64,000 nucleotides of DNA from Sporosarcina sp. JAI121. Its GTDB lineage: Bacteria > Bacillota > Bacilli > Bacillales_A > Planococcaceae. Both the position numbers and the translations under genes were made by a program. Positions within the stretch are counted from its first letter, which is position 1, and the number at the start of each line of letters is the position of its first letter. Location of the stretch: positions 1,255,136-1,319,135 of the forward strand of contig NZ_JACCCL010000001.1 of the NCBI RefSeq assembly GCF_013408665.1. Reading direction: 5' to 3'. Positions 1-8,809 of the stretch are shown here, one piece after another. The notes beneath the pieces are model-generated. The model was not told where the DNA came from. It saw only the letters and a list, made by a program, of their open reading frames with translations, and did no database searches.

Positions 1-294
1 AGAATTAATCGTCCAATCTGTTACGTTTTTACAAAATCAATATCCGCGAAGTTAAATTTTTAGTCTCTGAATGGAGAAACCTTCTGATAGTCTACTGCAA
101 TGAACGTCTGGTCTTTTAATGTATTTTTTTATATTAGTGAATTGTTGGTCTTTGTGTCCTACACAGATACACTTTAGTAATCGCTATCCTCATCAGAGAA
201 ATCCCTATATAATGAAGAAGATTCGGTAGTACTCAGTTAAAGACGGTGCCGGACAAGTAGAACCATTCTTAGTGAAGGAAAAGGTGTAAAATAT
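1..294. other. Intergenic leader of the ABC-F gene
   Basis: I see no credible gene in this stretch. It is AT-rich and contains a TATAAT hexamer at 207-212 that could be a -10 element, but no convincing -35 lies at the usual distance. A purine-rich SD (AAGGAAAAGG) lies about 10 bases before the ATG at 295. Many ABC-F genes carry attenuator leaders, but I could not find a leader peptide with a paired terminator here. Confidence 0.5.
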
Positions 295-1851
295 ATGAGT
301 TTATTGACTGTAGCAAATTTAAGCCACGGATTCGGGGATCGTGCGATTTTCGAGGACGTCTCTTTCCGCTTATTGCAAGGGGAGCATATCGGGTTGATTG
401 GTGCCAATGGTGAAGGGAAGTCCACATTCATGAACATCATCACTCGGCAGTTGGAGCCGGATGCAGGAACGGTTAGTTGGGCGAAGCGGGTGCGTGTCGG
501 GTATTTGGACCAGCACGTTGCATTGAAACAAGGGATGAGCATCCGTGATGTGCTACGAACTGCCTTTCAATATCTTTACGATCAGGAGGCGGAAATGAAC
601 GCACTCTTTGCCAAGATGGGCGAGGTGGATGCGGATGAACTGGAAGCGCTTCTAGAAGAGACGGGTGAAATACAGGAAGAGCTGTCGCACAATGATTTTT
701 ACATAATCGATTCTAAAGTGGAAGAAGTGGCGAATGGACTCGGATTGGATGAATTCGGTCTGGATCGGGACGTTCATGATTTGAGTGGGGGGCAGCGGAC
801 AAAGGTTCTGCTCGGCAAGTTATTGCTGGAAAAACCGGATATCCTTCTACTCGATGAGCCTACGAACTATTTGGACGTCGAGCATATCGACTGGCTGCGC
901 AATTATTTGCAGAACTATGCGAATGCATTCATTTTGATTTCACATGACCTTCCGTTTCTAAATAGTGTTATTCAACTGATCTACCATATGGAGAACCAAC
1001 AGATCACTAGATATGCCGGGGATTATGATGAGTTTTTACGCGTGCATGAAATGAAGAAACAGCAGGTGGAAGCCGCCTTCAAGAAACAACAGAAGGAAAT
1101 TGCTCACCTCAAGGACTTTGTGGCCCGTAATAAAGCGAATGCGGCGACAAGTAAAATGGCCATGTCCCGCCAGAAGAAATTGGACAAGATGGATGTCATT
1201 GAATTGGATGCGGAAAAGCCGAAGCCTCAATTCAGCTTCAAACTAGCGCGGACGCCCGGAAGATTTCTGTTCGAAACGAAGGAACTTGTGATCGGGTATG
1301 ACGAACCGTTGTCGAAGGAGCTTAATCTAACGATGGAACGCGGTCAGAAGATTGCATTGTCGGGTGCGAATGGGATTGGGAAAACGACGCTATTGAAGAG
1401 CATTCTAGGGGAAATCCCTGCACTTTCAGGAATCGTTGAACGTGGTGAGCACTTGGAAATAGGGTATTTCGAACAGGAAGCAAAGGCGGAAAATAACAAT
1501 ACCTGCCTGGAAGAAGTATGGGAAACCTTCCCACACTTTACACAATATGAAGTACGTGCGGCGTTGGCTCGATGCGGATTGACGACAAAGCATATCGAGA
1601 GCAAGGTGAAGGTGTTAAGTGGCGGAGAACGGGCGAAAGTTCGACTTTGTAAATTAATCAATAGCGAGACGAATCTGCTTGTCCTCGACGAACCGACAAA
1701 TCACCTTGATCGTGATGCGAAAGAGGAATTGAAACGCGCATTAAAGGAATACAAAGGAAGTGTCCTGCTCATCTCTCACGAACCTGATTTTTATGAAGGC
1801 ATTGTGACAGACGTTTGGAACGGTGAGAATTGGACGACTAAAATGTTTTAA
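295..1851 (+). CDS. ABC-F family ATP-binding protein (ribosome-associated type)
   Basis: This 518-residue protein has two ABC ATPase domains on one chain and no membrane segment, which defines the ABC-F class of soluble, ribosome-acting ATPases. The first domain (about 1-245) has Walker A GANGEGKST, signature LSGGQ and Walker B LLLDEPTNYLD. A charged linker with a KKQQKEIAHLKDF stretch (about 245-320) matches the P-site tRNA interaction motif region. The second domain (about 325-518) has GANGIGKTT, LSGGE and LVLDEPTNHLD. Both catalytic glutamates are present. It resembles the Bacillus YkpA / E. coli YbiT branch (translation factor) more than the resistance branches, but sequence alone does not separate these. 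It is a single gene followed by a strong terminator. Confidence 0.9.
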   Translation: MSLLTVANLSHGFGDRAIFEDVSFRLLQGEHIGLIGANGEGKSTFMNIITRQLEPDAGTVSWAKRVRVGYLDQHVALKQGMSIRDVLRTAFQYLYDQEAEMNALFAKMGEVDADELEALLEETGEIQEELSHNDFYIIDSKVEEVANGLGLDEFGLDRDVHDLSGGQRTKVLLGKLLLEKPDILLLDEPTNYLDVEHIDWLRNYLQNYANAFILISHDLPFLNSVIQLIYHMENQQITRYAGDYDEFLRVHEMKKQQVEAAFKKQQKEIAHLKDFVARNKANAATSKMAMSRQKKLDKMDVIELDAEKPKPQFSFKLARTPGRFLFETKELVIGYDEPLSKELNLTMERGQKIALSGANGIGKTTLLKSILGEIPALSGIVERGEHLEIGYFEQEAKAENNNTCLEEVWETFPHFTQYEVRAALARCGLTTKHIESKVKVLSGGERAKVRLCKLINSETNLLVLDEPTNHLDRDAKEELKRALKEYKGSVLLISHEPDFYEGIVTDVWNGENWTTKMF

Positions 1852-1871
1852 CCACATATTTGCATGAAGGA

Positions 1872-1912
1872 AAGAGGAAGTGAGCCAAAAAAATGGTTCA
1901 CTTCCTCTTGTA
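1872..1912 (+). terminator. Rho-independent terminator after the ABC-F gene
   Basis: A long stem (AGAGGAAGTGA pairing with TCACTTCCTCT) closes an A-rich loop. It lies 20 bases after the ABC-F stop and just before the convergent minus-strand gene, so it may serve both strands. The U tract is weak on the plus side. Confidence 0.75.
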
Positions 1913-1939
1913 TATATTAGTATCCCTACAATTTCACAT

Positions 1940-2590
1940 TCATTTATCCACATCTTTACCCTTCTTCTTTAATTCTTTCTTCAGGTTCTGGATATCCTCT
2001 CTATTTTTCAGTTCCTTTTCCTCTACCACTTCGTCCAATTCCTTAATCAATTGCATATCCTCTTGGTATTGCTCTTCTACGTCACTTGTTGCCGGAATGA
2101 AAGGATCATTATTATAATCGGTTCGTTTACCGTAGCGCAACATTTCGTAAATAATCATCCCATTATTTGGCTTGCCGTTTATCGTTATCATTGGAACAGC
2201 GTCAAAAAGTACATAATAGAACGCGTAGAAGATAAATCGTTCCCAAAATGTTTTGTAATCCTGAAGCATCCCATTGGCTAGAAGAGCATTGATTGTAACA
2301 GCAAATGTTAAATTGGCGAGAATTGGTCCCAAATAAATACATATGTATGCAAAATTATTTTTTCGTTTCAACGAGTCATAGGAAAACCAACTGTACACAT
2401 GATAATACTTTCGCACGTCGAAGATTCCGAATTTGAAAATACGGGGACCCGATCCAATGGTCAGCCTTGGGTTTTTAACACCGAAAATGCCACTGACAAT
2501 AAAATAACCAGACTCCCTCAGAAATATGACAACAGGCAAGATGATAAATGCGGAAGTGATCAATGCCACTAAATCCCTGAGTCCAAACAT
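1940..2590 (-). CDS. M50 (site-2 protease)-like membrane protein lacking the HExxH motif
   Basis: The start at 2590 is set by AGGAGG eight bases upstream; the reading frame is open further upstream but has no SD there. The 216-residue product has an N-terminal membrane segment reading VVIFLRESGYFIVSGIFGV, which lines up with the HELGHFLxAxxFGV segment of M50 metalloproteases. Here R25-E26-S27-G28-Y29 replace H-E-x-x-H. Next come an IGSGPRIFKFGIF stretch like the iGfGPkLfkf of that family, two more membrane segments including LGPILANL, and VPMITINGKPNNG where active enzymes have the zinc-binding NxxPxPxLDG. The last 50 residues are highly charged and probably coiled coil in the cytosol. I infer a pseudoprotease; the partner or substrate is unknown. 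Confidence 0.65.
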   Translation of the reverse strand: MFGLRDLVALITSAFIILPVVIFLRESGYFIVSGIFGVKNPRLTIGSGPRIFKFGIFDVRKYYHVYSWFSYDSLKRKNNFAYICIYLGPILANLTFAVTINALLANGMLQDYKTFWERFIFYAFYYVLFDAVPMITINGKPNNGMIIYEMLRYGKRTDYNNDPFIPATSDVEEQYQEDMQLIKELDEVVEEKELKNREDIQNLKKELKKKGKDVDK

Positions 2591-2623
2591 GTATGTATCC
2601 TCCTCTGTGTAACAGGTCTCCAT

Positions 2624-2920
2624 CCAATAAAATACCCAATGAAGGTGTAGTCGAACCCTTTAAGTTAAAAATCTGAATTCGTCAATGTTATTTGGTGAAA
2701 CGTTCAGACGGAAACAGAATTGAATTAGGACGACAAATCGTCTGATTCAGAACGAAATGTCACCTTTTCATCTTAGCCAAAGCGTGTATTATGAGATATT
2801 CTTAATTTCAACTTCGTAAATTATATTTCATTCTAATTCTGACTCATCGATTCTTATTGCGTTTTGAATCGAAAAACTTATATAAAATAAAGAAAATTCA
2901 CCTTTTTATGAAAGGTGGTC
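2624..2920. other. Intergenic region, no gene seen
   Basis: About 300 AT-rich bases lie between two divergent transcription units. I see a small hairpin near 2732-2745 (GACGACAAATCGTC) and no open frame with a ribosome binding site. The methionine-operon promoter follows directly. Confidence 0.5.
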
Positions 2921-2949
2921 TTGACGAAAGCGGACTACCGCGTTAGGAT
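2921..2949 (+). promoter_or_regulatory. Sigma-A promoter of the methionine operon
   Basis: TTGACG at 2921-2926 and TAGGAT at 2944-2949 are separated by 17 bases. They end about 30 bases before the S-box aptamer, the expected arrangement for a riboswitch-controlled transcript. Confidence 0.7.
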
Positions 2950-2979
2950 ATTCGTAGCGGATGAAAACTGAATAGTGAA

Positions 2980-3085
2980 TTCTTATCGAGAGAAGTCGAG
3001 GGACTGGCCCTATGACGCTTCAGCAACCAGCCTTTTGGTCAGGTGCTAAATCCAGCAGGCGAGAGATGTCCTGAGAGATGAAGAG
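2980..3085 (+). ncRNA. S-box (SAM-I) riboswitch
   Basis: The run TCTTATCGAGAGAAG, then GAGGGACTGGCCCTATGACG, CAGCAACC, a variable P3 hairpin and GGTGCTAAATCC is the conserved S-box core. It is followed by GAGAGATGAAGAG closing P1. S-adenosylmethionine binding is expected to favour the downstream terminator and shut off yitJ-metH. This is a direct sequence match to the family consensus. Confidence 0.95.
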
Positions 3086-3103
3086 GAACGAATTACATAT
3101 CGT

Positions 3104-3133
3104 TAAGTCTTCTATTCATGGAAGGCTTTTTTG
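3104..3133 (+). terminator. S-box expression-platform terminator
   Basis: AAGTCTTC pairs with GAAGGCTT (one G-U pair) and is followed by a six-T run. It sits 20 bases after the aptamer and 22 bases before the yitJ start, so it is the regulated terminator of the riboswitch. Confidence 0.85.
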
Positions 3134-3154
3134 TGATAAAGGGGGATGAATAAT

Positions 3155-5002
3155 ATGGGCTTATTAGAAGAATTGCAATCAAAGATTTTGATTGCGGATG
3201 GAGCTATGGGAACGCTGCTTTATTCCTATGGAATAGAGTACTGTAATGAAGAGCTGAATCTGCAGAGACCCGAAATTGTGGAGAAGATTCACTTGGACTA
3301 TATTACGGCCGGGGCAGATATTATTCAGACGAATACATATGGAGCCAATACGTTTAAGCTGGAACGATACGGTTTGGAAAATCACGTAAAGGAAATCAAT
3401 GAGGCGGCGATTCAAATTGCAAAACGAGCTGCTGCTCCAGGTGGTCAGTTTGTGCTAGGTACGATCGGCGGCATTCGCGGTATCCGTAAAAGTGATGCGA
3501 CGATTGAAGAAATCATAAGAATGGTCGACCAGCAAGCCAATCATTTATTGACAGGAAATCCGGACGGGTTACTTCTGGAAACGTATTATGATTTTGAAGA
3601 ATTATCTTCCACGGTTAGGCATTTACGCACATTGACGGATACACCGATCATCGCTCAAGTGTCGATGCATGACCCCGGCATTTTGCAAAATGGATTTGCA
3701 CTTAACGATGCATTTCATCAGCTCGAAGAACTTGGTGCGGATATTGTTGGAGTCAATTGCCGCCTCGGGCCGTATCATACGATCCAAGCTTTTGAACAAG
3801 TGACGCTTCCTGAAAAAGCATTCCTTTCCGCTTTTCCAAACGCGAGTTTAATGGATGTTGAGGATGGACGGATTGTCTACGCATCGGAAGCTGATTATTT
3901 CGGAAGGGCTGCATTGCATCTACGGGAAGAAGGCGTGCGTTTAATCGGCGGATGCTGTGGAACGACGCCGAAGCATATTGAGGCTGCAAAAAAACACATC
4001 GGAAAACTTGCGCCGATCGCGAAAAAAACAGTGACGCCAAGAAAACCGATTGTTATACGAGAGGCGGAACCCTCAAAAACAAAACCGCTTCATGAAAAAG
4101 CGAAAACAGAACGGACAATTATCGTGGAGCTGGATACGCCTCGTCATTTGGATATTGATGGATTCCTGCAAGGGGCACAAGTGCTTCATGATGCAGGAAT
4201 AGACTCTCTCACAATGGCGGATAATTCATTGGCATCCCCGCGAATCAGCAATTTGGCGATGGGATCCATGCTGAAACTGGAACATACTATTCAACCACTC
4301 GTTCATCTCACCTGTCGGGACCGTAATTTGATAGGGCTGCAATCGCACCTGATGGGATTGGATGCACTTGGGTTGCATGAAGTGTTGGCGATAACCGGTG
4401 ATCCTACGAAAATAGGCGATTTCCCGGGAGCTACGAGTGTGTATGACGTATCCAGTATGGAATTGATTCAATTGATTAAACAGTTGAATGAAGGAATTTC
4501 GTTCTCAGGGAAACCCCTTCGGAAGAAGGCAAATTTCTCTGTAGCCGCTGCGTTTAATCCGAATGTCCGTGTACTGGAACGTGCAGTAAAACGGTTGGAG
4601 AAGAAGATTGAGGCAGGAGCGGACTATTTCATCTCGCAACCTGTGTTTACAAAGGAAAAAATTCAGGAGATTTACGAGGAGACAAAGCACTTATCAACTC
4701 CGATATTCATTGGTATTATGCCGCTGACCAGCATCAGAAGTTCGGAGTTTTTACACAACGAAGTGCCGGGTATTAAGCTTTCAGACGATGCGCTGGCTAG
4801 AATGCGCGCTTGCGGGGGCGACAAAGATCGTGCTACGGCGGAAGGTATTCAAATCGCGAAGGAACTCATTGATACAGCGGCTGAATTATTTAATGGAATA
4901 TACATAATCACGCCTTTCCTTCGTTATGATTCGTCACTGGAATTAATCCAATACATTAAAGAAATAGATGCACAGAAAGTGAGAGATCACAGCTATGTCT
5001 AA
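3155..5002 (+). CDS. yitJ: Bifunctional homocysteine S-methyltransferase / methylenetetrahydrofolate reductase (YitJ-like)
   Basis: Residues 1 to about 290 form a homocysteine S-methyltransferase domain (LIADGAMGT near the N terminus) with the zinc cysteines C202 (NCRLGP) and C267-C268 (GGCCGTTP). Residues from about 325 to the end form a methylenetetrahydrofolate reductase barrel with FAD-site features such as LAITGDP and YFISQPVF. It makes 5-methyl-THF for methionine synthase and may also methylate homocysteine. The first ATG (3146) touches the GGGGG SD; the ATG at 3155 has a nine-base spacing and is preferred. The stop overlaps the start of metH by eight bases, implying coupled translation. 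The S-box upstream controls both. Confidence 0.93.
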   Translation: MGLLEELQSKILIADGAMGTLLYSYGIEYCNEELNLQRPEIVEKIHLDYITAGADIIQTNTYGANTFKLERYGLENHVKEINEAAIQIAKRAAAPGGQFVLGTIGGIRGIRKSDATIEEIIRMVDQQANHLLTGNPDGLLLETYYDFEELSSTVRHLRTLTDTPIIAQVSMHDPGILQNGFALNDAFHQLEELGADIVGVNCRLGPYHTIQAFEQVTLPEKAFLSAFPNASLMDVEDGRIVYASEADYFGRAALHLREEGVRLIGGCCGTTPKHIEAAKKHIGKLAPIAKKTVTPRKPIVIREAEPSKTKPLHEKAKTERTIIVELDTPRHLDIDGFLQGAQVLHDAGIDSLTMADNSLASPRISNLAMGSMLKLEHTIQPLVHLTCRDRNLIGLQSHLMGLDALGLHEVLAITGDPTKIGDFPGATSVYDVSSMELIQLIKQLNEGISFSGKPLRKKANFSVAAAFNPNVRVLERAVKRLEKKIEAGADYFISQPVFTKEKIQEIYEETKHLSTPIFIGIMPLTSIRSSEFLHNEVPGIKLSDDALARMRACGGDKDRATAEGIQIAKELIDTAAELFNGIYIITPFLRYDSSLELIQYIKEIDAQKVRDHSYV

Positions 5003-8000
5003 ACACCTTATTGAGGAAGAACTTCAAAAAAGGATATTAATTATTGACGGTGCAATGGGAACGATGATTCAAAACGCCGACCTTTCTGCAGATGATTTCG
5101 GCGGGGAAGAGTATGACGGGTGTAATGAATATTTAAATATCGTGAATCCAACGGTTATTGAAAATGTGCATCGTGCTTATTTGGAAGCGGGTGCCGATAT
5201 CATTAGTACGAATACGTTCGGCGGAACGCCGGTTGTGTTGAATGATTATGATCTGGGTGACCAGGCGCATGAGATAAATTTTCGTGCAGCACAATTTGCG
5301 AAGAGGTGTGTCGATGAATTTTCCACTCCCGAATGGCCGCGTTTTGTAGCGGGGGCTATCGGACCGACGACGAAAACGTTATCTGTCACGGGCGGAATTA
5401 CGTTTGATGAATTGAAGCATGACTTCTTTGTACAAGCGAAAGCATTGATAGAAGGCGGAAGTGACCTGATTTTACTCGAAACAAGCCAGGATATGCTGAA
5501 TGTGAAGGCAGCTACGATCGGTATTAAACAAGCGTTTGCGGAAACAGGGATAGAACTTCCTATTATGATTTCCGGCACAATTGAACCGATGGGTACGACG
5601 TTGGCTGGTCAAAGCATTGATGCCTTCTATATATCCATTGAGCATATTGATCCGCTTTCCGTCGGCTTGAACTGTGCAACGGGACCTGAATTTATGAGAG
5701 ATCATATCCGATCACTTTCAGAGATATCCGATGGTTACGTCAGTTGTTACCCGAACGCAGGATTGCCGGATGAAGAAGGGCATTATCATGAATCACCGGA
5801 ATCACTTTCAAAAAAGCTGAAGGGCTTTGCGGAAAAAGGTTGGTTGAATTTGGTGGGCGGATGCTGTGGAACGACTCCTGCACATATTAAAGCGGTTAGG
5901 GAAGCTGTGGAAGGCATGGCTCCGCGTAAGCCTGCGGAAGCAGGTCGCGGTCATGCCGTGTCCGGAATTGAGCCGCTTCAATATGATGACTCGATGCGTC
6001 CTTTATTAATCGGTGAACGCACGAATGTAATTGGTTCGAGAAAGTTCAAGCGACTTATAATAGAAGGTAAATTTGAGGAAGCATCCGAAATCGCACGTGC
6101 TCAAGTAAAGGGAGGAGCGCACGTCATTGATATTTGTCTTGCGAATCCGGACCGTGATGAGTTGGTGGATATGTCACTCTTCATGAAGGAAGTCGTGAAA
6201 AAAGTGAAAGTGCCGATCGTGATTGACTCGACGGATGAAAATGTCATTGAAGAGGCGTTAAAGCATTCACAAGGTAAAACAATCATCAACTCCATCAACC
6301 TCGAAGACGGGGAAGAACGATTTGACGCGGTGATGCCGCTTGTGAAAAAGTATGGAGCGGCAGTAGTGGTAGGAACGATCGATGAAGTCGGAATGGGCGT
6401 CACACGTGAACGGAAGCTTGAAATCGCAGAACGTTCATACGATTTGCTTGTAAATAAATGGGGTCTTGCTCCGGAAGATATCATTTTCGATCCGCTTGTA
6501 TTCCCGGTCGGAACAGGGGACCAACAATATATCGGTTCTGCTGTAGAAACGATTGAAGGGATTCGTTTAATAAAAGAGAAAATGCCGCGTAGTTTGACTA
6601 CTTTAGGTGTTAGTAACGTGTCATTCGGGCTTCCACCGGTCGGACGTGAAGTATTGAATGCCGTTTATTTATACCATTGCACGCAGGCAGGACTTGACTA
6701 TGCAATTGTCAATACTGAGAAACTGGAGCGGTTTGCGTCAATTCCTGAACAGGAAATTGCAATGGCGAACGAGCTTTTATTCACAACAACGGATCAAACG
6801 CTTGCCGATTTCACAGATTTTTATCGTGGTAAGAAAAAAGAGAAGACAGAAGATGATATTCCAAAAACAGTTCCTGAACGTCTTGCTTATTACATTATCG
6901 AAGGAACAAAAGAAGGGCTAATCCCCGACTTGGAAGCAGCGCTTCAGATGTATGATACGCCGCTTGACGTCATTAACGGGCCGCTGATGGAAGGGATGGC
7001 CGAGGTAGGCCGTCTGTTCAACGAGAATAAGCTCATTGTTGCTGAAGTACTTCAAAGTGCAGGTGTTATGAAAGCATCTGTCGGTTTTTTGGAAGATTTC
7101 ATGGAGAAAAAGGAAGACGATACCGGTAAAGGGAAAATCGTACTGGCAACTGTAAAAGGCGATGTTCATGATATCGGGAAAAACTTGGTCGAAATCATTT
7201 TAAGTAACAATGGATACAAAGTAATTGATGTCGGCATTAAAGTGACACCTGCTACGCTGATTGAAGTCATTCGCAAAGAAAAGCCGGATATGATAGGTTT
7301 GTCTGGTTTACTTGTTAAATCCGCACATCAAATGGTTATTACAGCGCAAGATTTCAAAGAAGCAGGTATTGATACTCCTATTCTTGTAGGCGGGGCGGCA
7401 CTGTCTCGTCGTTTCACAGAAACGAAGATTTCCGCCGAATACGACGGCCCCGTGCTATATGCAAAAGATGCGATGCAGGGACTTGATCTTGCAAACCGTT
7501 TGCAGGATAAGGAAGATAAAGAGGTATTAATGGGTGAACTTGTTATCCAGCAAGAGAAACGAAGGGTGGCGGAGGCTGCTCGTGAGTCGAAACAAGCAGT
7601 TGCGGTTTTGGAGAAGCCGGTGAAGACTGTCCGGGAAGATGTGCAAGTTTACAAACCGAAAGATCTCCGTCGTCATGTAATGAAGGAGTATTCTGTCGCC
7701 CATCTTCATCCTTATGTAAATATGCGAACTTTGATTGGCCATCACTTAGGTCTAAGAGGATATAGTGATAAGCTATTGGAAAGGGGAGATGAACGCGCGA
7801 CTGGGCTCCATGATCTCGTAACGGAATTCTTACGTTCAGATTTACTAAAACCGCGCGGGATGTATCAGTTTTTCCCTGCACAATCGGATGGCGATGATGT
7901 CATTATATATGATCCGGCAGATGCAAAAACAGAAATTGAACGTTTTACATTCCCGCGCCAATCGGTAGAACCTTTCCTATGCCTCGCCGATTACTTGAAA

Positions 8001-8432
8001 TCGGTCGAAAGCGGGGAAATGGATTATGTTGCGTTCATGCAAGTAACAGCGGGTCACGGCGTGCGAGCCGAAGCGAACAAACTAAAAGAACAAGGGAAGT
8101 TTTTAGAGAGCCACGCATTCCAGGCCACCGCTCTTGAACTTGCGGAAGGTTTTGCGGAGCGAATTCACGAGGAAATCCGAGATCAATGGGGCTTCCCGGA
8201 CCCGACAGACTTTACGATGCGTGATGCTTTCGCCGCCAAATATCAGGGACAGCGATTCTCCTTCGGCTATCCAGCTTGCCCAAATCTGGAAGACCAAGCC
8301 AAGCTCTTTAAGTTGCTAAGACCTGAGGATATCGGCGTCCAGTTAACAGAAGAGTTCATGATGGAGCCGGAAGCATCGGTTTCTGCAATGGTATTTGCCC
8401 ATCCGGATGCAAGATATTTTGTTGTGAATTAA
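4995..8432 (+). CDS. metH: Cobalamin-dependent methionine synthase
   Basis: The 1145-residue protein has the full four-module MetH order. A homocysteine domain (about 1-310) carries zinc ligands C227 (NCATG) and C290-C291 (GGCCGTTP). A pterin-binding domain (about 335-610) contains GERTNVIGSRKF. A B12 cap and cobalamin domain (about 640-860) has the DxHxxG motif at D723-H725-G728, the histidine being the cobalt ligand. A C-terminal activation domain (about 890-1145) binds AdoMet (RAEANKL, YPACPNLEDQ). It transfers methyl from methyl-THF to homocysteine. It is the second gene of the S-box operon, so the cell must acquire cobalamin; no B12 genes lie in this window. Confidence 0.97.
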   Translation: MSKHLIEEELQKRILIIDGAMGTMIQNADLSADDFGGEEYDGCNEYLNIVNPTVIENVHRAYLEAGADIISTNTFGGTPVVLNDYDLGDQAHEINFRAAQFAKRCVDEFSTPEWPRFVAGAIGPTTKTLSVTGGITFDELKHDFFVQAKALIEGGSDLILLETSQDMLNVKAATIGIKQAFAETGIELPIMISGTIEPMGTTLAGQSIDAFYISIEHIDPLSVGLNCATGPEFMRDHIRSLSEISDGYVSCYPNAGLPDEEGHYHESPESLSKKLKGFAEKGWLNLVGGCCGTTPAHIKAVREAVEGMAPRKPAEAGRGHAVSGIEPLQYDDSMRPLLIGERTNVIGSRKFKRLIIEGKFEEASEIARAQVKGGAHVIDICLANPDRDELVDMSLFMKEVVKKVKVPIVIDSTDENVIEEALKHSQGKTIINSINLEDGEERFDAVMPLVKKYGAAVVVGTIDEVGMGVTRERKLEIAERSYDLLVNKWGLAPEDIIFDPLVFPVGTGDQQYIGSAVETIEGIRLIKEKMPRSLTTLGVSNVSFGLPPVGREVLNAVYLYHCTQAGLDYAIVNTEKLERFASIPEQEIAMANELLFTTTDQTLADFTDFYRGKKKEKTEDDIPKTVPERLAYYIIEGTKEGLIPDLEAALQMYDTPLDVINGPLMEGMAEVGRLFNENKLIVAEVLQSAGVMKASVGFLEDFMEKKEDDTGKGKIVLATVKGDVHDIGKNLVEIILSNNGYKVIDVGIKVTPATLIEVIRKEKPDMIGLSGLLVKSAHQMVITAQDFKEAGIDTPILVGGAALSRRFTETKISAEYDGPVLYAKDAMQGLDLANRLQDKEDKEVLMGELVIQQEKRRVAEAARESKQAVAVLEKPVKTVREDVQVYKPKDLRRHVMKEYSVAHLHPYVNMRTLIGHHLGLRGYSDKLLERGDERATGLHDLVTEFLRSDLLKPRGMYQFFPAQSDGDDVIIYDPADAKTEIERFTFPRQSVEPFLCLADYLKSVESGEMDYVAFMQVTAGHGVRAEANKLKEQGKFLESHAFQATALELAEGFAERIHEEIRDQWGFPDPTDFTMRDAFAAKYQGQRFSFGYPACPNLEDQAKLFKLLRPEDIGVQLTEEFMMEPEASVSAMVFAHPDARYFVVN

Positions 8433-8515
8433 TTAATGAAAAATACACTGCTGGCAGACATCCAATAGGTGTCCGATGAAATAGCCCATCTTTATAGAAA
8501 GGACTAAGAATCCCC

Positions 8516-8636
8516 TTAAATAGACGCTTCGGCGCTTTGTGGATGCCTCCCGCGATAAGCCGGGCGAAAAACCGCTGCCAGTCTTATCGCTGCGGCGACC
8601 ACGTGAAAGCCGTTTGCGCTGGTTTATCCAATGTAT
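8516..8636 (-). repeat. GC-rich interspersed palindromic element, copy 1
   Basis: This GC-rich island in an AT-rich intergenic region contains internal inverted arms (GCGATAAGCC and GTCTTATCGC). Read on the minus strand, one end shares ACCAGCG and the other shares GCATCC, then GCGCCGAAGCG, with the element at 51476-51590. It encodes no protein. I infer a dispersed, structured intergenic repeat. Confidence 0.6.
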
Positions 8637-8678
8637 ATTGGGACTACCTAATTCATTGACGCAGAGTATACAGATAAC

Positions 8679-8724
8679 AAGTGAGCCTTACCTCGTTAAT
8701 ACTGAGGAAAGGCTCGCTTTTTTG
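8679..8724 (+). terminator. Rho-independent terminator upstream of the sulfatase gene
   Basis: GTGAGCCTTACCTC pairs with GAGGAAAGGCTCGC and is followed by six T residues. It probably ends the metH transcript. The longest open frame of the sulfatase would begin with the GTG inside this stem, which argues for a later start. Confidence 0.85.
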
Positions 8725-8809
8725 TTTTATAATGTGTGCGCTTATTCAATGCGACTATGTCCTGCATATTATAGAAAGGTATACAATCTTAAATAGGGTG
8801 GTAATCAAA

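Noticed and set aside
8681-8809. N-terminal extension of the sulfatase from GTG 8681
   Set aside because: The extension starts within a rho-independent terminator and lacks an SD; TTG 8810 has one and gives the normal N terminus of the fold.
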